Shown in pieces: positions 35,720 through 44,341 of a stretch of 64,000 nucleotides of DNA. Position 1 is the first letter of the stretch. Every line of letters starts with the position of its first letter. Under the pieces are notes generated by a model. It worked only from the letters and a program-made list of their open reading frames with translations. It was not told the origin of the DNA and searched no databases. Source of the DNA: Alicyclobacillus sacchari (GTDB lineage Bacteria; Bacillota; Bacilli; Alicyclobacillales; Alicyclobacillaceae); assembly GCF_004366795.1 (NCBI RefSeq), contig NZ_SORF01000002.1, positions 251,910 to 315,909 on the forward strand. The letters are read 5' to 3'. A program made the translations under genes and the position numbers.

Positions 35720-36043
35720 ATGTGCACGCGTGCACAATGTGAGCGTGCCGTCGGCCAATGGGTGCGCTTTCAAACTCCCTGGGGAACGCATCGCGGCGTA
35801 GTCGAGCAGGTTACAGGCAATGGTGTACTGGTGCGTGTTCCACGTTCCTACGCGCCCGTCGGCCTGGCTTCAGGATCGGACGAAGACCGGTTAGATGTGA
35901 CCCTTGCGCAATGGGGCTACGGTTACCCGTATGCTCGTCCGTACGGACGATGGGGCTACCCGGGTTACGGTTACTGGTACGGCGGCTGGTGGTGGTGGTG
36001 GCTCGCGTTCGCCTGGATTTTCTGGCTTGCATTCCTTTGGTAG
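35720..36043 (+). CDS. Hypothetical protein with Gly/Tyr/Trp-rich membrane tail
   Basis: 107 residues. The N-terminal half (QWVRFQTPWGTHRGVVEQVT) looks like a small SH3/KOW-like barrel. It is followed by a segment of repeated YGYPYARPYGRWGYPGYGYW type and then five consecutive Trp and a hydrophobic end (WLAFAWIFWLAFLW). A perfect AAAGGAGG site precedes the ATG. The composition and the yjcZ neighbour suggest a spore-coat or envelope protein (inference). No family recognised. Confidence 0.75.
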   Translation: MCTRAQCERAVGQWVRFQTPWGTHRGVVEQVTGNGVLVRVPRSYAPVGLASGSDEDRLDVTLAQWGYGYPYARPYGRWGYPGYGYWYGGWWWWWLAFAWIFWLAFLW

Positions 36044-36187
36044 GAGTTCTCGAACACGGCAGGGCGCCAGCGGGCGTCCTGCTGTAATTCCAGCCGCTCC
36101 CTAGGTACATATCATGGACATCCACTCCACTTGTACATAAGATGTCGTACAACGTATCCACCACAATCGTTGAGGAGGGGGAAGTTC

Positions 36188-37534
36188 ATGTTTACATTGG
36201 CAGGCGCAGATTTGGCACGGTTTTTGCTGGCCACGGTGATTCTGCTCGCCGCCGCTCACCTGCTCGGCTATCTTGCCGAGAAACTGGCGATCCCGCGCGT
36301 GATTGGCGAAGTAGCCGGGGGCGTGCTGCTTGGGCCAACATGTATTGGAACGCTGTTCCCTGGTTTCTTTCACTGGTTGTTCCTCGGCTTTTCTTCGGAA
36401 GGCAATCTGTTCGGTCTCGTGTATTACATCGGTGAGCTCTTGCTTCTTTACACAGCAGGGCTCAAGTTCCAGGCTCGATTTGCGCGATCGGACGTGAAAA
36501 CAGGTATTGCGATCATCATTGGCTCGACGGTCATCCCATTTCTCGTTGGTTGGTTCGCCACGCGCCTATTCAATCCGGCACAGTTTCTCGGCCCTGACCA
36601 CAATCTGCTCGCCTTGAAAATCGTCGTCGCCATCTCTATCGCCGTCACGTCGATTCCGGTCATTTCAAAAATCTTCTCCGATCTCGGAATTATGCACTCC
36701 CGATTTGCAAAAATCGTCGTCACAATTGCTGGCGTTCACGACATCATTCTTTGGGTCGCTCTCGCCATCGCGGCCGGTTTGGTGTCCGGGCACGGCACGA
36801 GTATTAACGGATGGGTCGTATCAAAGAGTCTCATTGTGACATTCGCTTTCCTAGCCGTCTGTATCGGCGTCATGCCATGGCTGCTGCGGAAAGTGACGTC
36901 AAACCGGGCGAACATGCTGTTTCGCGCTTCTTTCCTCGGCTACTTCTTGATTATCTTGTTCGCACTCTCAGATATCGCAGGCTATCTTGGCGTCGATGTT
37001 ATGTATGGAGCACTCTTGGCAGGAGTGGCAACAAAATTCAGTTTACCGGACCGTTGGTTTGCCCGTCTGGAAGAAGGAGTGCAAGGCATCTCGTTTTCTC
37101 TGTTCATTCCACTTTATTTTGCCATTGTGGGTCTACAGCTTAATCTTGTGAAAGACTTTAATCTTGAATTTTTCGTGCTGTACCTGCTGTTTGCAACCGT
37201 TGTGCAAAGTGTCGTGGTGTACCTAACGTGTCGCGCCATCCGCAGTGATCGGCTGACCAGCATCAATTTTGCCGCTGCCATGAACGCCCGCGGCGGTCCT
37301 GGCATCGTGCTCTCGTCCACTGCATTTTCGCTGGGGATTATCAACCAGACCTTTTACGCAATTTTGGTCATGCTGGCGCTTATCACATCGTGGATGGCTG
37401 GAACGTGGTTGCGGATCATCCTAATTCGCGGAAAAAGGCTGATGCCTGGAGACGAACACCTTGTCATCCAAAGGGTGCAACAAGACGTCTGGCTCAGTGA
37501 GCACGCGGAAACCCCCTCATCGTCGCAACTCTGA
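36188..37534 (+). CDS. CPA2-family cation/proton antiporter
   Basis: 448 residues with about twelve membrane segments. Features of the Na+/H+ exchanger domain include AEKLAIPRVIGEVAGGVLLGP near the start and a late AMNARGGPGIVLSSTAF. No C-terminal TrkA-N or TrkA-C regulatory domain follows, unlike KefB-type proteins. The substrate could be K+ or Na+. The ATG at 36188 follows GAGGAGGGGG. A perfect hairpin (GGGGCGC arms, 37556-37576) without a T run follows the stop. Confidence 0.87.
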   Translation: MFTLAGADLARFLLATVILLAAAHLLGYLAEKLAIPRVIGEVAGGVLLGPTCIGTLFPGFFHWLFLGFSSEGNLFGLVYYIGELLLLYTAGLKFQARFARSDVKTGIAIIIGSTVIPFLVGWFATRLFNPAQFLGPDHNLLALKIVVAISIAVTSIPVISKIFSDLGIMHSRFAKIVVTIAGVHDIILWVALAIAAGLVSGHGTSINGWVVSKSLIVTFAFLAVCIGVMPWLLRKVTSNRANMLFRASFLGYFLIILFALSDIAGYLGVDVMYGALLAGVATKFSLPDRWFARLEEGVQGISFSLFIPLYFAIVGLQLNLVKDFNLEFFVLYLLFATVVQSVVVYLTCRAIRSDRLTSINFAAAMNARGGPGIVLSSTAFSLGIINQTFYAILVMLALITSWMAGTWLRIILIRGKRLMPGDEHLVIQRVQQDVWLSEHAETPSSSQL

Positions 37535-37646
37535 CCAGAACAGTCCTCCTTGCCTGGGGCGCTAAGATGGCGCCCCGTGGTATTGAAAGTGCCCCGGCTA
37601 CACACGTTAAGGCGTGATCGCCAAGACGTCAAAGGGGGCCTCTACC

Positions 37647-37733
37647 TTGGTTTTTACGATTTGGATCATCACCATCTTCTGTGCCGCTGCAGCCATCATC
37701 CTCATTACGCGGGGACGCCGCCGCAGCAAATGA
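37647..37733 (+). CDS. 28-residue predicted membrane peptide
   Basis: TTG start 8 nt after AAAGGGGG. The product, MVFTIWIITIFCAAAAIILI plus a basic tail (TRGRRRSK), is a single membrane helix with a positive-inside end. It ends 2 bp before the 3' end of the convergent lipoyl gene. No homologue recognised. Confidence 0.5.
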   Translation: MVFTIWIITIFCAAAAIILITRGRRRSK

Positions 37734-37735
37734 CT

Positions 37736-37975
37736 TCAGGGTTCCTCTTCGATTCGACACAAAATGGTGTCCATCGTTGCATACTGACCTGCTTCGATGA
37801 CAATCTCGCGGAGTGTTCCGCTGACCTCAGACGGCACTTCCACCGTGACTTTGTCTGTGGTCACTTCGAGTAACGGTTCATCGCGTTCCACGCGATCACC
37901 GACAGATTTGAGCCACGTAGTAACCAATGCCTTTGTCACCGAATCGCCAAGTTGCGGCAGTCGAACGTCTATCAT
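37736..37975 (-). CDS. Stand-alone lipoyl-domain protein
   Basis: 79 residues comprising only a biotinyl/lipoyl domain: RLPQLGDSV at the start and the attachment site EVTTDKVTVEVPSEVSG, with Lys at 42 in the TDK turn of E2 lipoyl domains. No E2 core or peripheral-subunit-binding domain follows, and no E1/E2/E3 gene is nearby. The ATG at 37975 has GAGGAGG 8 nt upstream. It could be a free lipoyl carrier or a decoy/regulator of lipoylation; it is distinct from gcvH at 46.6 kb. Confidence 0.85.
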   Translation of the reverse strand: MIDVRLPQLGDSVTKALVTTWLKSVGDRVERDEPLLEVTTDKVTVEVPSEVSGTLREIVIEAGQYATMDTILCRIEEEP

Positions 37976-37991
37976 GGGATGGGCCTCCTCG

Positions 37992-38693
37992 TTACAAATG
38001 CCGCAGCCGGATAGGCTCGGCAAAAATACGCATTGCCTGTGCTTCAGTAAGCTGGCGATCGTCTACCATATTTTCAAGGACGATCCGCTGGCGTTCGCGC
38101 GCGAGTGTCAAGTTTGTGAACGGATCATACGCCGAAGGGGCGTTTGGGAGCCCTGCAAGCATTGTCAGCTCGCCTTCATTGCACTCGCCTGGCGTCCGGC
38201 CAAAGTACGTTTCACAGGCATTATACAACCCGTAGGCGCCATGTCCAAAATAAATGACATTGCTGTACAGTGAAAACACTTCGTGTTTCGACATGGTATC
38301 GTATAGCCCGATGGCGTAGAGTGCCTGTAAAAGCTTTCGCCGCAGCGTCTTCTGTTTGGTCAGAATCGTATTATCGACAAGCTGCTGTGTAATCGTTGAG
38401 CCGCCTTCCACGTAGCCGTCCCGCTCAATGTCAACCAGCAAACTACGGACAATGCCGATTGGGTCAATCCCTGGATCTGTGGCAAACCGCCTGTCTTCCG
38501 TGGCGATCACAGCGTCGCGAAAAGCAACGGGAATTTGCTCGTATGTCAGGACATGCACACCGTGTGCTTGCACCCGCAAGGTCGCCGCGGCGCGAACGCG
38601 ATCGGCCACACGAAAGCCGTAATGAAAGTACAAATTCGCCCCGCCACAACACGCGGCGATGGCCAAAAGAATACGAACCACCCACCGTCTCAA
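37992..38693 (-). CDS. Monofunctional GT51 peptidoglycan glycosyltransferase
   Basis: 233 residues: an N-terminal membrane anchor (about 5-24), then the transglycosylase domain of penicillin-binding proteins without a transpeptidase domain. The catalytic Glu is in IATEDRRF (E66); EGGSTITQQL, RRKLLQALYAIGLYD and NVIYFGHGAYGL are the further GT51 motifs. It polymerises lipid II into glycan strands on the outer membrane face. The start appears to be TTG at 38693; a nearby GTG is possible. Confidence 0.88.
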   Translation of the reverse strand: MRRWVVRILLAIAACCGGANLYFHYGFRVADRVRAAATLRVQAHGVHVLTYEQIPVAFRDAVIATEDRRFATDPGIDPIGIVRSLLVDIERDGYVEGGSTITQQLVDNTILTKQKTLRRKLLQALYAIGLYDTMSKHEVFSLYSNVIYFGHGAYGLYNACETYFGRTPGECNEGELTMLAGLPNAPSAYDPFTNLTLARERQRIVLENMVDDRQLTEAQAMRIFAEPIRLRHL

Positions 38694-38714
38694 GACCCCA
38701 CCGCCATGGACGCC

Positions 38715-39164
38715 CTATGGGCGCCGCAAGTTTTTTCGGATGATGCCGTTCAAGTAGGCGAGGATTCCGTGTCGCGTCAGCAACCCAACAAACCGCTCAT
38801 CATCGTCCTCCACACAGAGGAACGGGGCATCGATGCTCATTTGGAGAGCCCGCAAAAACGTGTCGTCATGATGAATTCTATGGAAATCTGTCCGCATGAC
38901 ATCGGCAACAGTAAACTGTGACAAAGCTTCAAATTCGATCCGTTCCAGTCCAAGGATCCGATCCAGGATCAGCGTCTTGCTGATAATGCCTACCACACGA
39001 CCCGCGCTGTCGACCACCGGAATCGCCGAATATCCAGATTTAATCAGAACAAGCAAAGCATGCTCGGCACTGTGTGCAGGATGTACACACGCAACGTCTT
39101 CTGCATCGATGATCAAACGTGCAATTTCCTCGTGTTGTAGAGTGAACTCTTGCATAGACGCCAT
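38715..39164 (-). CDS. CBS-pair protein resembling the c-di-AMP receptor DarB/CbpB
   Basis: 149 residues, two CBS motifs. It resembles B. subtilis YkuL (DarB/CbpB) along its length: the LEHALLVL-type segment reads AEHALLVLIKSGYSAIPVVD, then GLERIEFEALSQFTV and VADVMRTDFHRIH. In B. subtilis DarB apo-protein activates Rel and pyruvate carboxylase and is released by c-di-AMP. The ATG at 39164 has a modest AGG ribosome site. Neighbours (GT51 enzyme, antiporter) fit cell-wall and ion homeostasis, the usual c-di-AMP theme. Confidence 0.8.
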   Translation of the reverse strand: MASMQEFTLQHEEIARLIIDAEDVACVHPAHSAEHALLVLIKSGYSAIPVVDSAGRVVGIISKTLILDRILGLERIEFEALSQFTVADVMRTDFHRIHHDDTFLRALQMSIDAPFLCVEDDDERFVGLLTRHGILAYLNGIIRKNLRRP

Positions 39165-39272
39165 AGATGAACCTAATCTCCCTTCAGCCGCTCGCCCGCA
39201 GCCTCATGGTGTTCGGATTGTATTTTATCAGAAATCAGACGCCGCCGATATGGCGACGTCAGGCGCGAACGC

Positions 39273-39482
39273 TTATACGTCTGGTCCAATCCGACGGCGA
39301 GCGATAGCGGGAGGTGGCACTTCAACTTCATCCTGCGGCCGGTGCGCAATCTCCGGGGCAACACCACCATCTTGTTGCAGGCGATCAATACCGTCGAACA
39401 CTGAATCCAAAAACAATTCGCTGCCATGCGCTTGATTTCCATCTGGCACGGGCGTGCCGTGCGCGCGGTTTGTTTCCGTCAT
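39273..39482 (-). CDS. Hypothetical protein, 69 residues
   Basis: Hydrophilic, Pro/Gln-rich protein (MTETNRAHGTPVPDGN...) without recognisable motif. A good GGAGG lies upstream, but 12 nt from the ATG. It may be a small spore or cytoplasmic protein, or not a gene. Confidence 0.35.
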   Translation of the reverse strand: MTETNRAHGTPVPDGNQAHGSELFLDSVFDGIDRLQQDGGVAPEIAHRPQDEVEVPPPAIARRRIGPDV

Positions 39483-39576
39483 CGCGACGTCTCGCCTCCT
39501 CCATTGCGATCCCGCTTGTTAGCGTGACCGGAGACGGCTTCCGTTATACGACGGACGCACCCTGCGCATCTAAAGT

Positions 39577-40341
39577 TCATACTGCGTGGTTCTTTTTCAC
39601 GTACATAAACGGCCGAAGGGGTTCCAAGCCACTTAATGATAAACCGAGTAATTGCTCTGTGCTGCCGACAAACAAGACACCGCCTGGCCGTAGAGCAGCT
39701 GCAAAGCGACGAACCAAAAGTTGTTTCGTATCCTCCGTAAAATAAATCAGGACATTGCGGCATATGATTAAATCGAGATCGGCTGGATATGGATCGGACA
39801 ACAGATTGTGTTGACGAAACTGCACCGCCTCTCGAATCTCGTCAGAGACTCGATAATTGCCGTCCTGTTGGTAAAAATAGCGGCTGCGCAAGCGATCGTC
39901 GACCTCGCGCAATTGCGCATGACCATATTCGCCACGGCGAGCCTTGTCCAAAACGCGAAGATCGATATCTGTGGCAAGAATGGATGATCGCACGTTCATT
40001 TCCGCAAGTAAAATCGCCAACGAGTAAGGCTCTTCGCCTGTCGAACAGGCTGCGCTCCATGCTTGAATCGGCTGTCCCATATCTTGGACAATGGCCCGTA
40101 AGTCCTTCCAACGGTCGGGATTTCGAAAAAATTCCGAAACGTTAATCGTCATTCGATCCAGGAGTTCATCAAGCAACTCAGGCTTCTCACGCATCGCTCG
40201 TACATAGCTCGGAAAGTCGGAATAGCCGCGCCGATCGCGCAAACTTGTCAACCGTCGTTCCATTTGTGGACGCTTGTAATGCGACAAATCGATCCCTGTT
40301 AACTCCCGAAACGAACTCACAAACCATTCGAATTCATCCAT
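39577..40341 (-). CDS. cheR: Chemotaxis protein methyltransferase CheR
   Basis: Methylates glutamates of chemoreceptors with SAM. 254 residues: N-terminal helical CheR_N domain with the Arg-rich YKRPQMERRL, MTINVSEFFRNPDRW, the SAM motif SAACSTGEEPYS, ATDID and CRNVLIYF. As in B. subtilis it lies close to ndk, hepT, menG and hepS, but here a patatin gene on the opposite strand separates it from ndk. No other chemotaxis gene is in the window. Confidence 0.92.
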   Translation of the reverse strand: MDEFEWFVSSFRELTGIDLSHYKRPQMERRLTSLRDRRGYSDFPSYVRAMREKPELLDELLDRMTINVSEFFRNPDRWKDLRAIVQDMGQPIQAWSAACSTGEEPYSLAILLAEMNVRSSILATDIDLRVLDKARRGEYGHAQLREVDDRLRSRYFYQQDGNYRVSDEIREAVQFRQHNLLSDPYPADLDLIICRNVLIYFTEDTKQLLVRRFAAALRPGGVLFVGSTEQLLGLSLSGLEPLRPFMYVKKNHAV

Positions 40342-40384
40342 GAACGTCTTTCACTCCACATTGATTTGCGCGAGGTGGTTGGAA

Positions 40385-41260
40385 ATGCCTGGGTCGAAGC
40401 CGTTTTTGGGCATAGCTCTAAGCGGGGGAACGCTCAAAGCCGCTGCCCATGCCGGGGTCCTTGCTGCACTCGAGCGAATTGGTGTGCAACCGGATGCCAT
40501 TGCCGGCACGAGTGCTGGGTCCCTCGTCAGTGCTTTGTACGCCCACGGTTACCGCACAGAGGCATTTCATAAACTGCTTCTCGCGTTTCCTGGAATCAAA
40601 CTGATTGACTACGGTTTTCCAGTTTGGTCGTCCCTCTGGACCATCGCCAAATCGCAGATCGGGCTCAAATCTCCGCTTCCCACCGTCCCTTCCGGGCTCA
40701 TTCAAGGCAAGAAGTTTACAATGTATATTCAACGTTTACTTTCAGGGCGTCGGTTACAAATCCCTTTATACGTTGTTGCAACCGATTTGCTGTCTGGTCA
40801 CCCCGTCGTCTTTTCGGCCTCAGACCAGCGTGCCGACACGTTCGCCAAGACGTCCGACTTGGCACGGGCCATCGCAGGAAGTTGCGCCCTCCCGGGCGTA
40901 TTCTCCCCCGTCCCGCTCGATGGTTACCTGCTCGTCGACGGTGCCATGCGACACTACGTTCCGGTTTCGGTGCTCGAGCGGATCGGTTGCGACAAAATCA
41001 TCGCAGTCAACCTGTACCGTCTGCCGAGCAGCTATGAGCCAAGGTCATTCATCGACGTACTCGCGCGATCGTTCGACATTCTGCTGCGCGAGTCTATCGA
41101 CAATGACATGGCACCGAGTTCACGGTTATTCGTGGTGGAACCGGATATGAGCCGCGTTCGTTGGCGTACATTTCGGCAAATGTCGGAATGCGTAAGGCTC
41201 GGTGAACAAGCGGTCTATGAACAAGCAGATCAGATTCGAACTTTCCTGAAGGGCAGATAG
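40385..41260 (+). CDS. Patatin-like phospholipase family protein
   Basis: 291 residues of the RssA/YlbK-type bacterial patatins. The nucleophile elbow GTSAGS (41-46) and the later DGA motif (LLVDGAMRH) form the Ser-Asp dyad; the oxyanion loop is ALSGGTLK. Predicted serine acyl hydrolase of unknown lipid substrate. The ATG at 40385 follows GAGGTGG at 6 nt; the frame extends to 40340 but overlaps cheR. It is the only plus-strand gene in this minus-strand stretch, divergent from cheR by 43 bp. Confidence 0.88.
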   Translation: MPGSKPFLGIALSGGTLKAAAHAGVLAALERIGVQPDAIAGTSAGSLVSALYAHGYRTEAFHKLLLAFPGIKLIDYGFPVWSSLWTIAKSQIGLKSPLPTVPSGLIQGKKFTMYIQRLLSGRRLQIPLYVVATDLLSGHPVVFSASDQRADTFAKTSDLARAIAGSCALPGVFSPVPLDGYLLVDGAMRHYVPVSVLERIGCDKIIAVNLYRLPSSYEPRSFIDVLARSFDILLRESIDNDMAPSSRLFVVEPDMSRVRWRTFRQMSECVRLGEQAVYEQADQIRTFLKGR

Positions 41261-41275
41261 TCCTCATGCCTCATG

Positions 41276-41301
41276 AAAAAAGCCCGCGGCAGGCGCGGGC
41301 T
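41276..41301 (-). terminator. Rho-independent terminator after ndk
   Basis: Arms AGCCCGCG (41281-41288) and CGCGGGCT (41294-41301), 5-nt loop, and T run on the minus strand. It also lies 16 nt after the convergent patatin stop. Confidence 0.8.
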
Positions 41302-41322
41302 GAGTCACACCGATTTCGACGA

Positions 41323-41772
41323 TTAGGCGAGCCACACGTCGACCGCTTTGTCGTACGCGACGGTTCCTTCACTGAACCAAAGTCCAATTTCACGAGCTGC
41401 GCTTTCCGGCGAATCAGAACCGTGGACAATATTCATACCAATCGTCAGGCCGAAATCGCCACGAATCGTGCCGGGAGCCGACTCGGCGGGGTTCGTCTTC
41501 CCCATTAAGGTACGGGCCACTGAAATCGCACTCTCACCTTCTAAAACCATGGCGAAAACGGGAGACGAAGTGATAAACGACACCAACTCTCCAAAGAACG
41601 GACGTTCCCGGTGCTCTGCATAGTGCTGTTCAGCGAGCGACTTTGGTACATTCATGAGCTTTGCTGCGACCACCTTCAAGCCTTTTTGCTCAAAGCGACG
41701 CAGTACCTCTCCAATCAAGCCGCGTTGAACGCCGTCGGGCTTGACCATGACAAACGTCTTTTCTACTGCCAT
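41323..41772 (-). CDS. ndk: Nucleoside diphosphate kinase
   Basis: Equilibrates NTP pools by a phospho-histidine intermediate. 149 residues with [24 protein letters not shown] (active His 117) and EIGLWFSE. Same position as in B. subtilis, next to hepT. It ends in its own terminator. Confidence 0.97.
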   Translation of the reverse strand: MAVEKTFVMVKPDGVQRGLIGEVLRRFEQKGLKVVAAKLMNVPKSLAEQHYAEHRERPFFGELVSFITSSPVFAMVLEGESAISVARTLMGKTNPAESAPGTIRGDFGLTIGMNIVHGSDSPESAAREIGLWFSEGTVAYDKAVDVWLA

Positions 41773-41879
41773 GCGGACAACTCCTCATCTGCGCTGCGAA
41801 AATCGAGTTCGCCGAATGCTTCGGCGGCTATGTAGACGGCGTTATTGTACGGAAATCGAACTCAAAGTTCAAGTGACTC

Positions 41880-42860
41880 TTAAAAAGTCCGATCCGCCAA
41901 GAACAGTGTCAAGGTTGTCAGTTGTTGGCGCACCGATCGTCGCGAGACAGCTTGTAAAATCGACAAAGCCTTAGCAATGTACCAATCTGCCACTCGTCTC
42001 GCCTCATCAAGCGCACCCGATCCGACAATCAAGTCAATGGCCTCCGTTGCGTCGGTCACCGACATCCCAGGATGCACCAACTCTTGCAAGCGTCGGGCCA
42101 AAACCGGGTTGCGCAAAGCCAAGAGCGCCGGCAACGTAATATTGCCTTGGCGCAAATCGCCACCTACCGGCTTGCCAACCACCTCCGCAGATCCGGTAAA
42201 GTCCAGGACGTCATCGATCACTTGAAACGCCATCCCTGTGTAGTAGCCAAAACGCCGCAGAGCGTGCACCTCGTGTTCCCGGCCGCCGCCGACAAGCGCC
42301 CCAAGCCCGCAGCTCAGTGCAATCAACAACGCTGTCTTGCGCTGAATGCGTCGTAGATACGTCTTATAACCTTGAGACCAATTGTAGAAATCCTGAATCT
42401 GTTCAATTTCGCCCTGGCACATTTTCACAATACCATGAGCCATGGCCTGATGGACCTCTTTGTTATCCACTTCGGCCAGTAATTGAATCGCTCTGGCAAA
42501 CAAATAGTCTCCCGTATACATGGCCGCAAGATTGCCAAACGCACTGCGCACAGTGGGGCGACCACGCCGTAACGCCGCTTGATCGATCACGTCGTCGTGA
42601 ACAAGCGTCGCCATATGTGTCATTTCGAGCGCCGCGGCGATTTTGGCCACATCATCCGAAGCGTTGTCGCCAACCATCCCGCAGATGAGCGCAAACAGCG
42701 GACGGATCCGTTTGCCTCCCGCTTCCAAAAGCTGCTCACCCGCAGATGTCAATTCCGCCTGATTTGATCTCGCGCGTTCCTTTAGAATCTCTTCAACCTG
42801 CTCCAACCGCGGACGGTACTCTTCGTAAATCTGTTGAAAATCCACGTATTCGTCTCTCAT
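41880..42860 (-). CDS. hepT: Heptaprenyl diphosphate synthase component II
   Basis: Catalytic, all-trans prenyltransferase subunit that makes the menaquinone side chain with HepS. 326 residues; first Asp-rich motif LVHDDVIDQAALRRGRPT, second motif FQVIDDVLDF, and the substrate lysine/arginine in GGKRIRP. The ATG overlaps the menG stop as ATGA. Order hepS-menG-hepT as in B. subtilis. Confidence 0.94.
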   Translation of the reverse strand: MRDEYVDFQQIYEEYRPRLEQVEEILKERARSNQAELTSAGEQLLEAGGKRIRPLFALICGMVGDNASDDVAKIAAALEMTHMATLVHDDVIDQAALRRGRPTVRSAFGNLAAMYTGDYLFARAIQLLAEVDNKEVHQAMAHGIVKMCQGEIEQIQDFYNWSQGYKTYLRRIQRKTALLIALSCGLGALVGGGREHEVHALRRFGYYTGMAFQVIDDVLDFTGSAEVVGKPVGGDLRQGNITLPALLALRNPVLARRLQELVHPGMSVTDATEAIDLIVGSGALDEARRVADWYIAKALSILQAVSRRSVRQQLTTLTLFLADRTF

Positions 42861-43561
42861 TTCCAGCCGATATGGAGTGCGGCAATGCCCAATGTCAAAG
42901 GGTAGCTCCGCACATGAGACAAGCCAACGCTGTGAAATATATCCTCCAGTTGGTGCCTATTAGGGAAATCTATCAACGACTCAGGTAACCATGCGTACGG
43001 TGCCTTATCTCCGACTACCAATTGACCGATACGCGGCAGGATATTGTAAAAATAGAAATAGTAAAGTTTCTGGAACCAGACAAGATCCGGCTTCGACAAT
43101 TCAAGCGAGACGACGACACCCCCAGGCTTAACCACCCTCATCATCTCGCGCAAGCATCCCTCGACACTCGGGACATTGCGCAATGCAAACCCAATGGTCG
43201 CAATGTCAAACGCATCGTCTTCAAAAGGCAAGTCCATGGCGTTGCCGTGTATGAATTGAATCTTGTCCTTGTCAGGCGAGGTGGCCAAGCGCTCCCGTGC
43301 GACATCCAACATCGCCTCTGTGAAGTCCAACCCGACGACACGCCCTTCAGGTCCAAGTCGTCGGGCCATGGCGAACGTCCATGCCCCTGTTCCTGCAGCA
43401 ACATCGAGAATACGCGAGTTCGGCTGAATAGGAAGCTGGCGCATAGCAAAATTCCGCCACAGACGATGCTGTTGGAAGCTGAGCACTGAATTCATCACAT
43501 CGTACTGTCGCGCAATCTTCGAAAAGACATCGTGCACATATGTGGCCTTATCGCCCTCCAT
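42857..43561 (-). CDS. menG: Demethylmenaquinone methyltransferase
   Basis: Final C-methylation of menaquinone (UbiE/MenG family). 234 residues: VFSKIARQYDVMNSVLSF, the SAM-binding VAAGTGAWTFAMA, FIHGNAMDLPFEDDAFD and RNVPSVEGCLREM. The ATG at 43561 starts 1 nt after the hepS TGA; the upstream frame through hepS is not used. Confidence 0.94.
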   Translation of the reverse strand: MEGDKATYVHDVFSKIARQYDVMNSVLSFQQHRLWRNFAMRQLPIQPNSRILDVAAGTGAWTFAMARRLGPEGRVVGLDFTEAMLDVARERLATSPDKDKIQFIHGNAMDLPFEDDAFDIATIGFALRNVPSVEGCLREMMRVVKPGGVVVSLELSKPDLVWFQKLYYFYFYNILPRIGQLVVGDKAPYAWLPESLIDFPNRHQLEDIFHSVGLSHVRSYPLTLGIAALHIGWK

Positions 43562-43562
43562 G

Positions 43563-44300
43563 TCAACCTTTCCCTTCCGCCAACTGCAAATCCCGAACCG
43601 TCTCCCGAATCGGCCCAAAATACTCAACAAGGAAGCTGTACAAAGGGTTGGTCACGGCACCTCCCGCAGCCATCTCCAACTGCTCAAGCGAATGAGAGAG
43701 CCATTCTGAAGCCTGTCGGGTCGTCAAGCGCTTCGAGAACCGATGTGCGCGTAACTCATCCTGCACGATGTGCGCCTGCACCAGCGATTCAATATGTAAC
43801 ATCCATTGCCCGTCTTCACCCAGATAGTGACGTGCGAGCGCTTTGAGCAACTGCCCTTCCACCACTTTCATTAACCGCATGTATTCAGTCGTGGACAGTG
43901 GTGCATGGCTCAGTAAAAGGGTCATCTTCGCCTCGTTGATCTGCACAACCGCTTCGCACAGGCTGAACATCAATGAGCTGTCGCCGAGACCGGCCAAAAT
44001 GTAATAATATTTACTACTGTCAAAATCGCCGGCCAACACAATAAGACCTTGATCGGACGATTGGCAGCGATCGACGTCGTCATGAATCGACAGTCCTTGT
44101 TCAAGCAGAAGCAATGCGGTTAGTACCTGTTCGATCTCGTCATCCTTCACGGCAGCGGCGGATAGTATCGCGTAACCGGCGTCGAAGTGAAATCGACTAA
44201 CCGCTTGGCGGACTTTTCGGGTTGTCAAATAGTCGTGGTGCATATGCGTTAAGGCCTTCCGCTCAACGCGTCTGAACATCGCTTCCTTACTGTCCGTCAA
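43563..44300 (-). CDS. hepS: Heptaprenyl diphosphate synthase component I
   Basis: Non-catalytic partner of HepT that sets product length. 245 residues, helical; LLLEQGLSIHDDVD and DQGLIVLAGDFDSSKYYYILA resemble HepS. I take the TTG at 44300, 9-11 nt after AAGGAGAT; an ATG at 44279 is an alternative. A GTATACT/AGTATAC dyad precedes it (44342-44361). Confidence 0.85.
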   Translation of the reverse strand: MTDSKEAMFRRVERKALTHMHHDYLTTRKVRQAVSRFHFDAGYAILSAAAVKDDEIEQVLTALLLLEQGLSIHDDVDRCQSSDQGLIVLAGDFDSSKYYYILAGLGDSSLMFSLCEAVVQINEAKMTLLLSHAPLSTTEYMRLMKVVEGQLLKALARHYLGEDGQWMLHIESLVQAHIVQDELRAHRFSKRLTTRQASEWLSHSLEQLEMAAGGAVTNPLYSFLVEYFGPIRETVRDLQLAEGKG

Positions 44301-44341
44301 GCCGATTTCATCTCCTTAGCACCCAGACCAGGCCGCCCATT

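Noticed and set aside
36059..36082. Hairpin GCAGGGCGCC/GGGCGTCCTGC after the Trp-rich gene
   Set aside because: One mismatch and no T run; insufficient for a terminator call.
37556..37576. Perfect hairpin GGGGCGC/GCGCCCC after the antiporter
   Set aside because: No T run on either strand, so not called a terminator.
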